Assembly: GCF_011047315.1 (NCBI RefSeq)
Contig: NZ_CP049259.1
Coordinates: 2,046,001 to 2,110,000 of the forward strand
Length of the DNA: 64,000 bases
Reading direction: 5' to 3'
From: Altererythrobacter sp. BO-6
GTDB taxonomy: Bacteria > Pseudomonadota > Alphaproteobacteria > Sphingomonadales > Sphingomonadaceae
Positions within the stretch are counted from its first letter, which is position 1; every line of letters starts with the position of its first letter. Shown here one piece after another: positions 1-10,217 of this stretch. The translations under genes were made by a program, and so were the position numbers. The notes beneath the pieces are model-generated. The model was not told the origin of the DNA, searched no databases, and saw only the letters and a program-made list of their open reading frames with translations.

Positions 1-500
1 GTGGTGCCGATGTCGCGGACGCCGGGAATGCCCATCAGCATCAGGCCGACGGTAATGAGGATTATCGCGAAGGTCGCCGTGCGTGACAGGATGGCGATGC
101 GTGTTCGCCGGCTGCGCATCGCCACCGGATCGTCGGATATTTCGAGCCGGTATTCCAGCGCTGCCGTGAAGGCCTTGACCAGCGTGTAGACGATCCAGCC
201 GAGCAGGGCCGGGCGCACGAAACGGGCGATCGGTTCCCACACACCCTGAAGATGCGGGTCCGTTTGCGCGACAATGGTGACACCGATGGCGATGAATGAC
301 CATTTGACCGGGCGGCGGACGCGCTCCACCACCATCTCGTCGACATGGGTTTCTGAAAGCGCGGTCAGCCGCCGGACAATCGCAAATACGGCCCGATAGA
401 GCGCATAAGCAATCGAAACGGCGATAGCGACCAGGAGCGCTGCCTCACCGATCGCGATCCAGTCGATTTGCCAATTGGATGGATGGTATCTGTCCAGCAT
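1..500 (-). CDS. MscS-type mechanosensitive channel, N-terminal part
   Basis: The reverse strand is open from an ATG at 500 to the window edge, giving 166 residues without a stop. There are three hydrophobic stretches (about residues 15-38, 65-85 and 140-155). The last visible residues, GIPGVRDIGTT, match the point where MscS-family proteins enter the pore-lining helix. The family forms inner-membrane channels that release solutes on hypo-osmotic shock. The gene lies 49 bases downstream of polA on the same strand, so it may share its transcript. The C-terminal beta domain is outside the window, so the assignment rests on topology and this one motif. Another small membrane protein cannot be fully excluded. 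Confidence 0.72.
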   Translation of the reverse strand, partial: MLDRYHPSNWQIDWIAIGEAALLVAIAVSIAYALYRAVFAIVRRLTALSETHVDEMVVERVRRPVKWSFIAIGVTIVAQTDPHLQGVWEPIARFVRPALLGWIVYTLVKAFTAALEYRLEISDDPVAMRSRRTRIAILSRTATFAIILITVGLMLMGIPGVRDIGT

Positions 501-549
501 TACGCGGGACCTATGGACCGATTGCCGTGGTTACAAGCCATATGGGGTC

Positions 550-3411
550 TCAATGCGCCGCATCCCAGCTGGTTCCGGTTCCGATATCGATGCCCAGCGG
601 CACGTCCAGCTTGACAGAAGGTCCTGCAGCTTCGGCCATCACTCGTTCGATGACCGGCGAAGCGGCAGCCACATCGGCTTCGGGCAGTTCGAACACCAGT
701 TCGTCATGCACCTGCAGCAGCATCTTTACGTGCCCCAGACCGGCCTCCTCAAGCGCGGGCATCATCCGCGCCATCGCGCGCTTGATGATATCGGCACTGG
801 TGCCCTGGATCGGGGCATTGATCGCGGCGCGTTCGCTGCCTTGCCGTTCGGCCTGGTTCTTGGAATTGATCCTCGGGAACCAGGTCTTGCGGCCGAACAG
901 CGTCTCAGAATAGCCGCGCTCGCGCACGGTCTCGAGCGTTTCCATGATGTAGCGTTGTATGCCCGGGAAACGCTGGAAATAGGTGTCGATCATCGCCTGC
1001 GCCTCATCCGGCTCCACTTCCAGCCGCGAGGCGAGGCCCCAGCGCGAAATGCCGTAAAGGATGGCGAAATTGATCGTCTTGGCGCGGGCGCGCGTGTCCC
1101 GCGTCACTTCGCCGAACATCTCGATCGCGGTGCGGGCGTGGATATCCTCGCCATTGGCGAAGGCTTCCTTCAGCGTCGGCACATCGGCCATATGTGCCGC
1201 CAGCCGCAGCTCGATCTGCGAATAGTCGGCCGCCAGCAGGACGTTTTTGCCATTTGGGCCGTCCTCGGGCACGAAAGCCTCGCGGATCTGGCGCCCGATC
1301 GGCGTGCGTACCGGGATGTTTTGCAGGTTCGGATCGGTCGAAGAAAGCCGCCCAGTCTGCGCGCCGACCAGCGAATAGCTGGTATGGACGCGGCCCGTGG
1401 CGGGATTGATCGCTTCCTGCAGCGCATCGGTATAGGTGGACTTCAGCTTGGCGAGATGACGCCACTCCAGCACCTTGCGGGCGATCGGCGCGCCCTCAGC
1501 CGCGAGCTTTTCCAGCACCGAGACATCGGTCGAATATTGGCCGCTCTTGCCCTTCTTGCCGCCTTTGTAGCCAAGCTTGTCGAACAGGATGTCTCCCAGT
1601 TGCTTGGGGCTGCCGACTGTGAATTCTTCACCGGCCAGCTCGTGTATCTCAAGTTCAAGCCGCCTGGTTTCGCTGGCGAATTCCTCGGACAATTTGGCGA
1701 GGCGCGATCGGTCTACCTTAATGCCGTGACGCTCCATTTGCGCCACCACCGGAATCAGCGGGCGATCGACCCGCTCGTAAATGCGGGTGCCACCTTCGAC
1801 TGCCAGCCGCGGCTTGAGCAGCTGGTGCAGCCGCCAGGTTACGTCGGCGTCCTCGGCAGCATAGGCAGTCGCCTTGTCGAGCGGGACCTCGCCGAAGGGG
1901 ATCTGCTTCTTGCCGGTGCCGCACACGTCCTTGAAGGCAATCGGCGTGTGCCCCAGATGGCGTTCCGACAATTCGTCCATGCCGTGGCCGCCGCCCATGC
2001 CATCGAGCTGCCGCCCGGCGTCGAGCGTGAAGCTGAGGATCATGGTGTCGTCGACCGGGCCAACCGCGATCCCGTAACGGGCCAGCACATTGATATCGTA
2101 TTTGATGTTCTGCCCGATCTTCAGCACGGCATCGCTTTCCAGCAGCGGCTTGAGCGCGGCCACGGCCTGGTTGAGGTCCACCTGCTGCGGCTTCTCCGCG
2201 AACATGTCGCTCCCGCCCCCGCCCTCGTTGAGATGTGCCAGCGGGATATAGCAGGCGTCATTGGGCCCCAGCGCCAGGCTGACCCCGACCAGATCCGCCT
2301 GCATTGCATCGAGCGAGGATGTTTCGGTGTCGACCGCGACCAGCCGCGCGGCAAAGGCACGCTCGATCCAGGCTTCGAGCCGTTCCATCGTCTGGACGGT
2401 TTCATAGGCGCTGCGATCGATTTCGGGCAGGTCGGGCAGCGGTTGGCGATTGCCGTCTGCCGTGCCGGCATCGCCATTGGTTTCCTGCTTGGGTGGATTG
2501 AGATCGGTTGCGCGCGACGGGCTACCGGCCCCGGCATCCAGCCGCCGCAACAGCGAAGTAAAGCCGTGCTTTGCCAGGAAAGCGGCCAGCGGTTCGGGCG
2601 GTACCCCGTCGAGCTTGAAATCCTCGAGCGGTTCGGGAAGGTCGCAATCCTCCTTCAGCTCGACCAGCACCCGGCTGAGCTCGGCATCCTTGCGGTGCTC
2701 GATCAGCCGTTCCTTGAGCTTGGAGGGTTTCATCCCTTCGGCAGCGTCAAGTGCGGCGGCGAGCGATCCGTGGTCGGCGATCAGCTTGCTGGCGGTTTTC
2801 GGCCCGATCCCGAAAATGCCGGGAATATTGTCGACGCTGTCGCCCATCAGCGCCAGTACATCGCCCACCAGTTCAGGCTTTACGCCGAACTTTTCCTCGA
2901 CCTCTTCGATATAGATGCGCTGGCTCTTCATCGTATCCAGCATGTCGATGCGCGCGCCGTCTTTCTCGCCGACGAGCTGCATCAGGTCCTTGTCCGAGGA
3001 TACGATGGTGACGTCCCACCCGCGCGCCTGGGCCGCCCTGGCATAGGAGGCGATCAGATCGTCGGCTTCCAGGCCCTGCTCTTCGATGCAGGGCAGGCTG
3101 AAGGCGCGGGTGGCATCGCGAATCAGCGGAAACTGCGGCACCAGATCTTCCGGCGGCGGCGGGCGATTGGCCTTGTAGTCCGGGTAGATATCGTTGCGAA
3201 AGCTCTTCGAATCCTTGTCGAGGATCACTGCCAGGTGAGTCGGTCCTTCGGCCTTGTCGAGATCGTCGGCCAGCTTCCACAGCATCGTCGTGTAGCCGTA
3301 TACGGCGCCAACCGGCGTCCCTTCGGGATCGGTCAATGGCGGCAGGCGGTGATAAGCGCGGAAGATATAGGATGATCCGTCGACGAGGTAGAGATGCTGG
3401 TGTTCGGCCAT
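550..3411 (-). CDS. polA: DNA polymerase I
   Basis: A full-length 953-residue family A polymerase that fills gaps and removes RNA primers. It has three domains: an N-terminal 5'-3' exonuclease (about 1-290, with LVDGSSYIFRAYH at the start and GDSVDNIPG near 190); a 3'-5' exonuclease (about 340-530) that keeps the exo I motif VAVDTETSSLD, so proofreading looks intact; and a polymerase domain with motif A DYSQIELRLAAH (near 727), motif B RAKTINFAILYGIS and motif C VHDELVF (near 900). The catalytic aspartates of motifs A and C are present. The start MAEHQHLYLVDGSS agrees with the family. A linker of about 30 residues rich in Asn, Gly and Pro (around 300-330) separates the first two domains. Confidence 0.98.
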   Translation of the reverse strand: MAEHQHLYLVDGSSYIFRAYHRLPPLTDPEGTPVGAVYGYTTMLWKLADDLDKAEGPTHLAVILDKDSKSFRNDIYPDYKANRPPPPEDLVPQFPLIRDATRAFSLPCIEEQGLEADDLIASYARAAQARGWDVTIVSSDKDLMQLVGEKDGARIDMLDTMKSQRIYIEEVEEKFGVKPELVGDVLALMGDSVDNIPGIFGIGPKTASKLIADHGSLAAALDAAEGMKPSKLKERLIEHRKDAELSRVLVELKEDCDLPEPLEDFKLDGVPPEPLAAFLAKHGFTSLLRRLDAGAGSPSRATDLNPPKQETNGDAGTADGNRQPLPDLPEIDRSAYETVQTMERLEAWIERAFAARLVAVDTETSSLDAMQADLVGVSLALGPNDACYIPLAHLNEGGGGSDMFAEKPQQVDLNQAVAALKPLLESDAVLKIGQNIKYDINVLARYGIAVGPVDDTMILSFTLDAGRQLDGMGGGHGMDELSERHLGHTPIAFKDVCGTGKKQIPFGEVPLDKATAYAAEDADVTWRLHQLLKPRLAVEGGTRIYERVDRPLIPVVAQMERHGIKVDRSRLAKLSEEFASETRRLELEIHELAGEEFTVGSPKQLGDILFDKLGYKGGKKGKSGQYSTDVSVLEKLAAEGAPIARKVLEWRHLAKLKSTYTDALQEAINPATGRVHTSYSLVGAQTGRLSSTDPNLQNIPVRTPIGRQIREAFVPEDGPNGKNVLLAADYSQIELRLAAHMADVPTLKEAFANGEDIHARTAIEMFGEVTRDTRARAKTINFAILYGISRWGLASRLEVEPDEAQAMIDTYFQRFPGIQRYIMETLETVRERGYSETLFGRKTWFPRINSKNQAERQGSERAAINAPIQGTSADIIKRAMARMMPALEEAGLGHVKMLLQVHDELVFELPEADVAAASPVIERVMAEAAGPSVKLDVPLGIDIGTGTSWDAAH

Positions 3412-3549
3412 CGTGGCTTGCTAGCAGCGCAAGCGGGCGCTGGTAAGCGGCTTTTGCACGCCTTTGCCGCCCGCGTGGCGGGCGGGGCAGGGCGGTCAGC
3501 GGCCACGGCGAAATGAGGCGAGAAAATGGCAAGCTTCACGTAAATTCGC

Positions 3550-3578
3550 TTGCGTTGCCACAAAGTCGCCATTATTTA
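3550..3578 (+). promoter_or_regulatory. candidate sigma-70 promoter of the small lipoprotein gene
   Basis: TTGCGT (3550-3555), 17 bases, then TATTTA (3573-3578) lies about 90 bases before the lipoprotein start, in the 258-base interval between it and the divergent polA. The match is moderate and read only from the sequence. Confidence 0.35.
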
Positions 3579-3669
3579 CGCCCCCGAAGCGGGCATCAAA
3601 GCACGCTTTGTGCGCGGCCCGGCATTCGCCGGTCCCGCAGAATCACTCGCTGATCAAGGATTTGAAACT

Positions 3670-3921
3670 ATGCGTAAGATCGTTCTTGCTGCCGCTATCG
3701 CTACTTCGGCTCTGGGCCTCGCTGCTTGCGGCGAAACCGCTGAGCAGGCTGATGAAACCGCCGACGCAATGGCTGCTGACGCCGAAGCAAACGCTGACGC
3801 CGCTGCTGAAGCTGCTACCGAAGCTGCTGACGCGACCGCTGAAGCTGCTGGCGAAGCTGCTGAAGCCGTTGAAGGCGCTGCTGAAGAAGCTGCTGCTGAC
3901 GCGGAAGCTGCTGCCGAGTAA
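3670..3921 (+). CDS. small Ala/Glu-rich lipoprotein
   Basis: An 83-residue protein. The start is the ATG at 3670, preceded by AAGGA about 9 bases upstream. It opens with a lipoprotein signal (MRKIVLAAAIATSALGLAAC), whose lipobox LAAC places the acylated Cys at residue 20. The mature part is almost entirely Ala, Glu, Asp and Thr in repeated EAA and DAA units, expected to form one long acidic helix. The DNA is correspondingly repetitive (GCTGAAGCTGCT-like units). A strong terminator follows at once, so it is probably a single-gene, highly expressed transcript. Function is unknown; by shape it could be an envelope spacer or stress lipoprotein, but I do not recognise a named family. Confidence 0.8.
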   Translation: MRKIVLAAAIATSALGLAACGETAEQADETADAMAADAEANADAAAEAATEAADATAEAAGEAAEAVEGAAEEAAADAEAAAE

Positions 3922-3952
3922 TCGGACGGCAAAATCGATTTTTCGATTTTCG

Positions 3953-3985
3953 AAGGGCGGTACCGAAAGGTGCCGCCCTTTTCGT
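3953..3985 (+). terminator. Rho-independent terminator of the lipoprotein gene
   Basis: AAGGGCGG (3953-3960) pairs with CCGCCCTT (3973-3980); the stem continues inward as ACC/GGT around a GAAA tetraloop, and TTTTC follows. It begins 31 bases after the stop. Confidence 0.88.
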
Positions 3986-4002
3986 TTGAGCGCTACGTTC
4001 GC

Positions 4003-5025
4003 TTAGCCGCCGGGTCGTTCGGCGTTAGTCCAGTTCGGTTGTGCAACTCGCGCGCGTTCGCTGAAACCATCATATAGCGCCCGCGCAATGGCAGCGATCC
4101 GGTCTTCCCGGGCTGCGCGCGAGCCCTGGCCGGTAACGTAAATCGCCACAGCGATGGCGCGGCCATCCGGCCCTTCGATGATCCCGATATCGCTCGACGT
4201 GTTGTTGAGCGATCCCGTCTTGTGACTCACCTCTACCTCGGCCGGCATTAGCGCCGGAATGCGGCGCTTGCCCGTGCGGGTCTTGCTCATCGCATCCAGC
4301 AGCACCCGCCGGCTTGACCCTGACAGGAACTTGCCCTGGTACAGGCCGGCGAGGAATCTCAGCATTTCCCGAGGTGTGGCTGCATCGCGCTTGTCGATAT
4401 GCTGGGCGGGATTGAACTCCCCGTCGTCGCGCACCAGCGTGGCGATATCGCGGTTGATGCTGAATTCCTTGAAGCCATGGCGCCGCATCCAGTCATTGAC
4501 CTTTTTCGGCCCACCAACCGCGGCCAGCAAAGCATCGGTCGCCGGATTGCTGGAGCGTGCGATCATGATCTCGATCAGCTGATGGGCGGGCATATACTCG
4601 CCTTGGCGGACCGGAGCGGCAGCCGAAGAAAAGCGGGCCGAAGGCACCGGGATCAGCAAGGGGAACTCGCTGGTCAGCGAATATTTGCCCTGCTCGACCA
4701 TTTCGAGGAAGGTCGCGGCCACGGCTACCTTGCTGGTCGATGCCATCGGGAAATACTGGTCTGCCAGCACACCGATTTCCTCGCCGGTGGCAAGGTCGAT
4801 CGCGGCAACGCCGATCCGGCCATTGCTGCCATCGGCCAATTGCGCGATGCGCCGTTCCAGCGAGGTTTCATAAACCGCTTCGAAGGTCTGCGGCGCGCGC
4901 AGCCCTGTGCCGAAGGCGCGGTCGAACTGCGCTTCAAGCTCGTTTGACTGGGCCAGCGCCGAAGCGGGAAGTGCCGCCAGCAAGGCAAGCCCGCACCCGA
5001 TTAACTTCGCGGAAATTCTGCTCAT
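4003..5025 (-). CDS. class A beta-lactamase-like serine hydrolase
   Basis: A 340-residue exported protein with a signal peptide ending at ALA-Q (about residue 25). It has the penicillin-recognising fold motifs in order: SxxK as STSK in MASTSKVAVA, SxN as SSN in ARSSNPATDALL, and KTG in VSHKTGSL. GGPKK after SSN aligns with the GGPKE of TEM-type enzymes. The general-base Glu166 is not evident: counting from SSN without gaps, the TEM segment DRWEPELN falls on NRDIATLV, followed by a longer loop. The family includes true beta-lactamases and uncharacterised relatives. Without that Glu, efficient penicillin hydrolysis is doubtful, and a peptidase or slow acyl-enzyme role is possible. Convergent with the lipoprotein gene. 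Confidence 0.85.
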   Translation of the reverse strand: MSRISAKLIGCGLALLAALPASALAQSNELEAQFDRAFGTGLRAPQTFEAVYETSLERRIAQLADGSNGRIGVAAIDLATGEEIGVLADQYFPMASTSKVAVAATFLEMVEQGKYSLTSEFPLLIPVPSARFSSAAAPVRQGEYMPAHQLIEIMIARSSNPATDALLAAVGGPKKVNDWMRRHGFKEFSINRDIATLVRDDGEFNPAQHIDKRDAATPREMLRFLAGLYQGKFLSGSSRRVLLDAMSKTRTGKRRIPALMPAEVEVSHKTGSLNNTSSDIGIIEGPDGRAIAVAIYVTGQGSRAAREDRIAAIARALYDGFSERARVAQPNWTNAERPGG

Positions 5026-5154
5026 GCCGCCCTCATAACTGAAACGTGGTTGTCACGGAATTAACGCGGGGCGAATCGCCGGTTCAAGCGAATTCGCGCG
5101 TCTGCACGGCGAAAGGTGCCTGCGCTGCGTCGGAACCAGCCCTAAGTATCTGAT

Positions 5155-5562
5155 TCAGGCCTGTTCGATCGCCTTCTCGATCTTCTCGGTCGGCTGACCG
5201 CTCAAGGTCTTGTCCAGTTCACCGACCAGCTTCTTGCGCAGTTCCGAATGGTAATGCAGGCGCATTTCGCCCAGCGTCTTGGGATCGGCAATGATCAGCA
5301 GCTGTTCGATCTCCCCCGCGATGGCCTTGGCATTGAGCCATTCCGCCACTGCCGCGCCATGCCCCAGTTCCTTCAGATCGGTGCGGCCCAGCATTCGCCC
5401 GATCTGGTCGCCGTCGCGCGAACCCGCGCTGAAATTGGTGACTTCAAGTTCCGGCTTGTCCTCTTCGATCAGGCGCGGCTCAAACATTGCGCCCTGATTG
5501 CGGAAAAGGACAAAGCTTGTTCCGTCGGCAATCGCGACATGCGCTTGGTGAGGAAGTTTCAT
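5155..5562 (-). CDS. host attachment family protein (baeRF12-like)
   Basis: A 135-residue cytoplasmic protein with GGAGGAG 7 bases before its ATG. The core, with LLIIADPKTLGEMRLHYH and a C-terminal KTLSGQPTEKIEKAI, matches what I know of proteins once called 'required for attachment to host cells', now placed in the bacterial archaeo-eukaryotic release-factor-like group (baeRF family 12). The fold resembles the middle domain of eRF1. A ribosome-associated or RNA-binding role has been proposed for the group but not settled. The old attachment name comes from plant-associated bacteria and need not apply here. It stands alone, divergent from the DUF305 gene. Confidence 0.75.
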   Translation of the reverse strand: MKLPHQAHVAIADGTSFVLFRNQGAMFEPRLIEEDKPELEVTNFSAGSRDGDQIGRMLGRTDLKELGHGAAVAEWLNAKAIAGEIEQLLIIADPKTLGEMRLHYHSELRKKLVGELDKTLSGQPTEKIEKAIEQA

Positions 5563-5692
5563 CGGTTCGCTCCTCCACGAGTCGTTGGTCGATCAGGATA
5601 GCGCTTTTGCAGCATTTCGGCCAATGCCGCTTGACCTCGCCCCGGGCCGTGGCAGGACGCTCATCTTTCCTACTGACTTGATGGGGCTGTTC

Positions 5693-7966
5693 ATGTCATC
5701 GATTCGTGCTTTTGCGGCGATCCGCGGGATCGCATTTGTTACCGCTGGCCTGCTGGCCGGAAGTTCGGCCATTGCTGTTGCCCAGCAAGTGCCGATCGTG
5801 CAGCCGGGCGCACCGGGCAAACCGGTGAAGGTGCTGAGCGCGGACGATGCGACGAAGCTGGCCGCGACCACTTATGCGCCGGGTGATGTTGCCTTCATGC
5901 AGGGCATGATCGTGCACCACCAGCAAGCGGTCGACATGGCGTCATTGGTGGAGGGCCGGACCAACAATGCCGATATCGTGGCGCTGGCCGGGCGCATCAA
6001 TGCCAGCCAGGCGGATGAGATGAAGTTCATGCGCGAGTGGCTGGAGGCGCGAAACGAGCCGCTCGAAATGGCCGGGATGGGCCATGCCCACCACAATATG
6101 CGGGGCATGGCGAGCCCGGCGCAAATGGTCGAACTCGCCGCTGCCAGCAGCACGGCTTTCGACCGCCTGTTCCTGCAGCTGATGATTGCCCACCATCGCG
6201 GCGCGCTGGACATGGTCGACGATCTGCTTGGCGCGCCGGGCACCGCTTACGACCCGGTCATGTTCCAGTTCACCAATGACGTCGTGAACGACCAGACCGC
6301 TGAGATCGAGCGCATGAACAAGCTGCTCGCCGGGCTTTCGACCGATCCGCGCGCCACGCTGGCCGCCGGTTTCCGCGATGCAGGCGAAGCGATCAGCAAT
6401 TTGCGCCTGATCGCCGCCCTGCCGAAGCCAGCCGGTTTCTTCGATCCAGCCAACCCTGCAGGCTTGCAACCGCTCAAGCCTAAGAAGGAGGAAGCCAAGA
6501 CCGAAGAAGCCGATCCGCATGCGGGCCATACCATGGCCGCCAAGCCCGACGAAGCCAAGGGCGCCGCTCCGGCTGATCCGCGCGACGACAAGGAAGAAGA
6601 CAAGCCTCAGTTCGGCGAGCGTGGTTCGCTGCTCGATTTTGCGAACACCGACATCGCCTTTGCCGGCGATTTGCTGGTGGCCGGCAATTACCATGGCTTC
6701 AACGCCTATCGGCTAGGCGCTGACGGGGTGCCGCAGCTGGTCAGCTCGATCGTCTGCCCCGGCGGACAGGGCGACGTTTCGATCGTGGGCAATATCCTGA
6801 TCATGAGCGTCGAGGAGCAGCGCGGGCGCGTGGATTGCGGACTGCAAGGCACTCAAGGCAAGGTCGATGCCGAACGCTTCCGCGGCCTGCGCATCTTCGA
6901 TATTTCGGATATCACTCGCCCCCGCCAGGTGGGCCAGGTGCAGACCTGCCGCGGCAGCCACACCCATTCGGTGGTGAGCGCGGACAGCAAACGGCTAGTG
7001 GTCTATAATTCGGGCACCTCCTACGTGCGCGATCCCGAAGAACTAAAGGGCTGTTACAACACGGCCGGCGATGAGACCGCGCTGTTCAGCATTGACGTGA
7101 TCGAGATCCCGGTTGCCAATCCAGCTGCTGCGCGGATCGTCGACAGCCCGCGCGTGTTCGCGAAGGACGGCAAGATCGCCGGCCTGTGGCGCGGCGGCGA
7201 TCATGGTGACGGCACGCAGGATACCTATGTCACAAACCAGTGCCATGACATCACCGTTTTCCTGGCCAAGAAGCTCGCCGCCGGCGCATGCTCGGGCAAT
7301 GGTATCATCCTCGACATTTCCAACCCGCTCAAGCCGGTTCGGATCGACGACGTGACGGACAAGGGCTTTGCCTATTGGCACTCCGCCACCTTCAACAATG
7401 ACGGCACCAAGGTGCTGTTCACCGACGAATGGGGCGGGGGCGGGCGTCCGCGTTGCCAGGCCGGGGACCCGATGAACTGGGGGGGCAATGCCTTCTATGC
7501 GATCGAGAAAGGCAAGCTGGAATATGCTGGGACCTACAAGCTGCCAGCGCCGCAGAGCGACAAGGAAAACTGCGTCGCGCACAACGGCTCGATCATTCCG
7601 GTGCCGGGCCGCGATATCTTCGTCCAGGCGTGGTACCAGGGCGGCATCAGCGTGATCGACTTCACCGATCCGGACAATATCCACGAGATCGCCTATTTTG
7701 ACCGCGGGCCGGTCGACAAGGACCAGATGGTCGTGGGCGGATACTGGTCGGCCTATTGGTACAAGGGCCGAATTTACGGCACGGAGATTACGCGCGGTAT
7801 CGATGTCTTCGCGCTTGAGCCCAGCGAATTCCTGTCCGCCGAGGAAATCGCGGCGGCAGAAGCGGCGATTTATCCGGGTGACGTGTTCAACCCGCAGACG
7901 CAGACGCAGGTCACCTGGCCAGCCGATGTGCTCGCTGCCGTGGAAGCGAGCCGCAAGGGCGGGTAA
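5693..7966 (+). CDS. secreted DUF305 / LVIVD beta-propeller protein
   Basis: About 757 residues from the ATG at 5693; an in-frame ATG lies at 5681 and the frame is open further upstream. I chose 5693 because it begins directly before a good signal peptide (SSIRAFAAIRGIAFVTAGLL, cleaved near AVAQQ). Residues about 60-200 form a duplicated DUF305 (ferritin-like) unit with the motifs FMQGMIVHHQQAVDMA and FLQLMIAHHRGALDM and an HxMxxM-like GMGHAHHNMRGM stretch typical of metal-binding CopM-type proteins. A charged linker (KPKKEEAKTEEADPHAGH) leads to a 450-residue LVIVD-repeat propeller with repeated FDISDI, LDISNP and IDFTDP blades. A periplasmic copper-related or surface role is inferred. Monocistronic, ending at a bidirectional terminator. 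Confidence 0.88.
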   Translation: MSSIRAFAAIRGIAFVTAGLLAGSSAIAVAQQVPIVQPGAPGKPVKVLSADDATKLAATTYAPGDVAFMQGMIVHHQQAVDMASLVEGRTNNADIVALAGRINASQADEMKFMREWLEARNEPLEMAGMGHAHHNMRGMASPAQMVELAAASSTAFDRLFLQLMIAHHRGALDMVDDLLGAPGTAYDPVMFQFTNDVVNDQTAEIERMNKLLAGLSTDPRATLAAGFRDAGEAISNLRLIAALPKPAGFFDPANPAGLQPLKPKKEEAKTEEADPHAGHTMAAKPDEAKGAAPADPRDDKEEDKPQFGERGSLLDFANTDIAFAGDLLVAGNYHGFNAYRLGADGVPQLVSSIVCPGGQGDVSIVGNILIMSVEEQRGRVDCGLQGTQGKVDAERFRGLRIFDISDITRPRQVGQVQTCRGSHTHSVVSADSKRLVVYNSGTSYVRDPEELKGCYNTAGDETALFSIDVIEIPVANPAAARIVDSPRVFAKDGKIAGLWRGGDHGDGTQDTYVTNQCHDITVFLAKKLAAGACSGNGIILDISNPLKPVRIDDVTDKGFAYWHSATFNNDGTKVLFTDEWGGGGRPRCQAGDPMNWGGNAFYAIEKGKLEYAGTYKLPAPQSDKENCVAHNGSIIPVPGRDIFVQAWYQGGISVIDFTDPDNIHEIAYFDRGPVDKDQMVVGGYWSAYWYKGRIYGTEITRGIDVFALEPSEFLSAEEIAAAEAAIYPGDVFNPQTQTQVTWPADVLAAVEASRKGG

Positions 7967-8026
7967 TGCAACATTGGCTGGCCGGGTGATCGCGCCCGGC
8001 TGGCAGCCTGCAACAGACCATAGGAA

Positions 8027-8056
8027 AGGCCCGGCAGGATCGCTCCCGCCGGGCCT
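8027..8056. terminator. hairpin between the convergent DUF305 and groEL genes
   Basis: AGGCCCGGC (8027-8035) and GCCGGGCCT (8048-8056) form a perfect 9-bp stem, with CTCTCTCTT on one side and TTTCC on the other strand. It probably stops transcription from both directions. A smaller stem, GCCGGG/CCCGGC, lies just before it (7981-8000). Confidence 0.7.
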
Positions 8057-8087
8057 CTCTCTTAGCCTGTCGGCTGGTCGGTAAGGC

Positions 8088-9770
<1,683 letters not shown>

Positions 9771-9790
9771 TCAGCGACGGGATCAGCTGT

Positions 9791-10078
9791 TCAGCCGATG
9801 ATCCCCATGATGTCGCTTTCCTTCATGATCAGCAGGTCTTCGCCATCCAGCTTGACCTCGGTGCCCGACCACTTGCCGAACAGCACGCGGTCGCCGGCCT
9901 TGACGTCGAGCGGGGTGACAGTGCCGTCTTCGGCCTTGGAACCCGAACCGACGGCGACGATTTCGCCTTCGCTCGGCTTTTCCTTGGCGCTGTCAGGGAT
10001 GATGATGCCGCCGGCCGTCTTCTCTTCAGCTTCGATGCGACGGACCAGTACGCGGTCGTGCAGCGGACGAAATGCCAT
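9791..10078 (-). CDS. groES: co-chaperonin GroES (Hsp10)
   Basis: A 95-residue heptameric lid for GroEL. The start is the ATG at 10078 ([20 protein letters not shown]), with GGAAAGG about 9 bases upstream; longer in-frame extensions run into the CIRCE element and are not credible. The mobile loop ([18 protein letters not shown]) and the C-terminal [14 protein letters not shown] are typical. First gene of the groESL operon. Confidence 0.98.
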   Translation of the reverse strand: MAFRPLHDRVLVRRIEAEEKTAGGIIIPDSAKEKPSEGEIVAVGSGSKAEDGTVTPLDVKAGDRVLFGKWSGTEVKLDGEDLLIMKESDIMGIIG

Positions 10079-10113
10079 AGTGTATGACCTTTCCATTAGG
10101 TTGGTAATGACTC

Positions 10114-10140
10114 TTGGCACTCTCCCCTCGAGAGTGCCAG
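10114..10140 (-). promoter_or_regulatory. CIRCE operator of groESL (HrcA binding site)
   Basis: TTGGCACTC (10114-10122), nine bases, GAGTGCCAG (10132-10140). The arms match the consensus TTAGCACTC-N9-GAGTGCTAA closely and pair at 8 of 9 positions. It lies 36 bases before the groES start, in the transcribed leader or at the promoter. HrcA repressor is expected to bind here; hrcA itself is not in the window. Confidence 0.92.
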
Positions 10141-10148
10141 CGTGGCGC

Positions 10149-10176
10149 ATGTGGGTGCGCAAGGACGCCAAGTCAA
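10149..10176 (-). promoter_or_regulatory. candidate groESL promoter
   Basis: On the reverse strand TTGACT (10176-10171) is followed after 16 bases by CACATG (10154-10149), just upstream of CIRCE. The -35 is good. The -10 is poor for sigma-70 and might instead reflect a heat-shock sigma-32-type promoter. Confidence 0.4.
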
Positions 10177-10217
10177 CAGGCCGCGCAGCAAAAAATTTCG
10201 CTCGGGTCGGCCGCTTT

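Noticed and set aside
475..3375. A 966-codon open frame opposite polA, and similar long antisense frames opposite groEL (8358-11015), rpoB (16746-19256), rpoC (19608-21587) and gltX (24184-25935)
   Set aside because: They mirror well-conserved genes in a GC-rich genome where antisense frames stay open by codon bias, and their translations are rich in Arg, His and Gln without domains.
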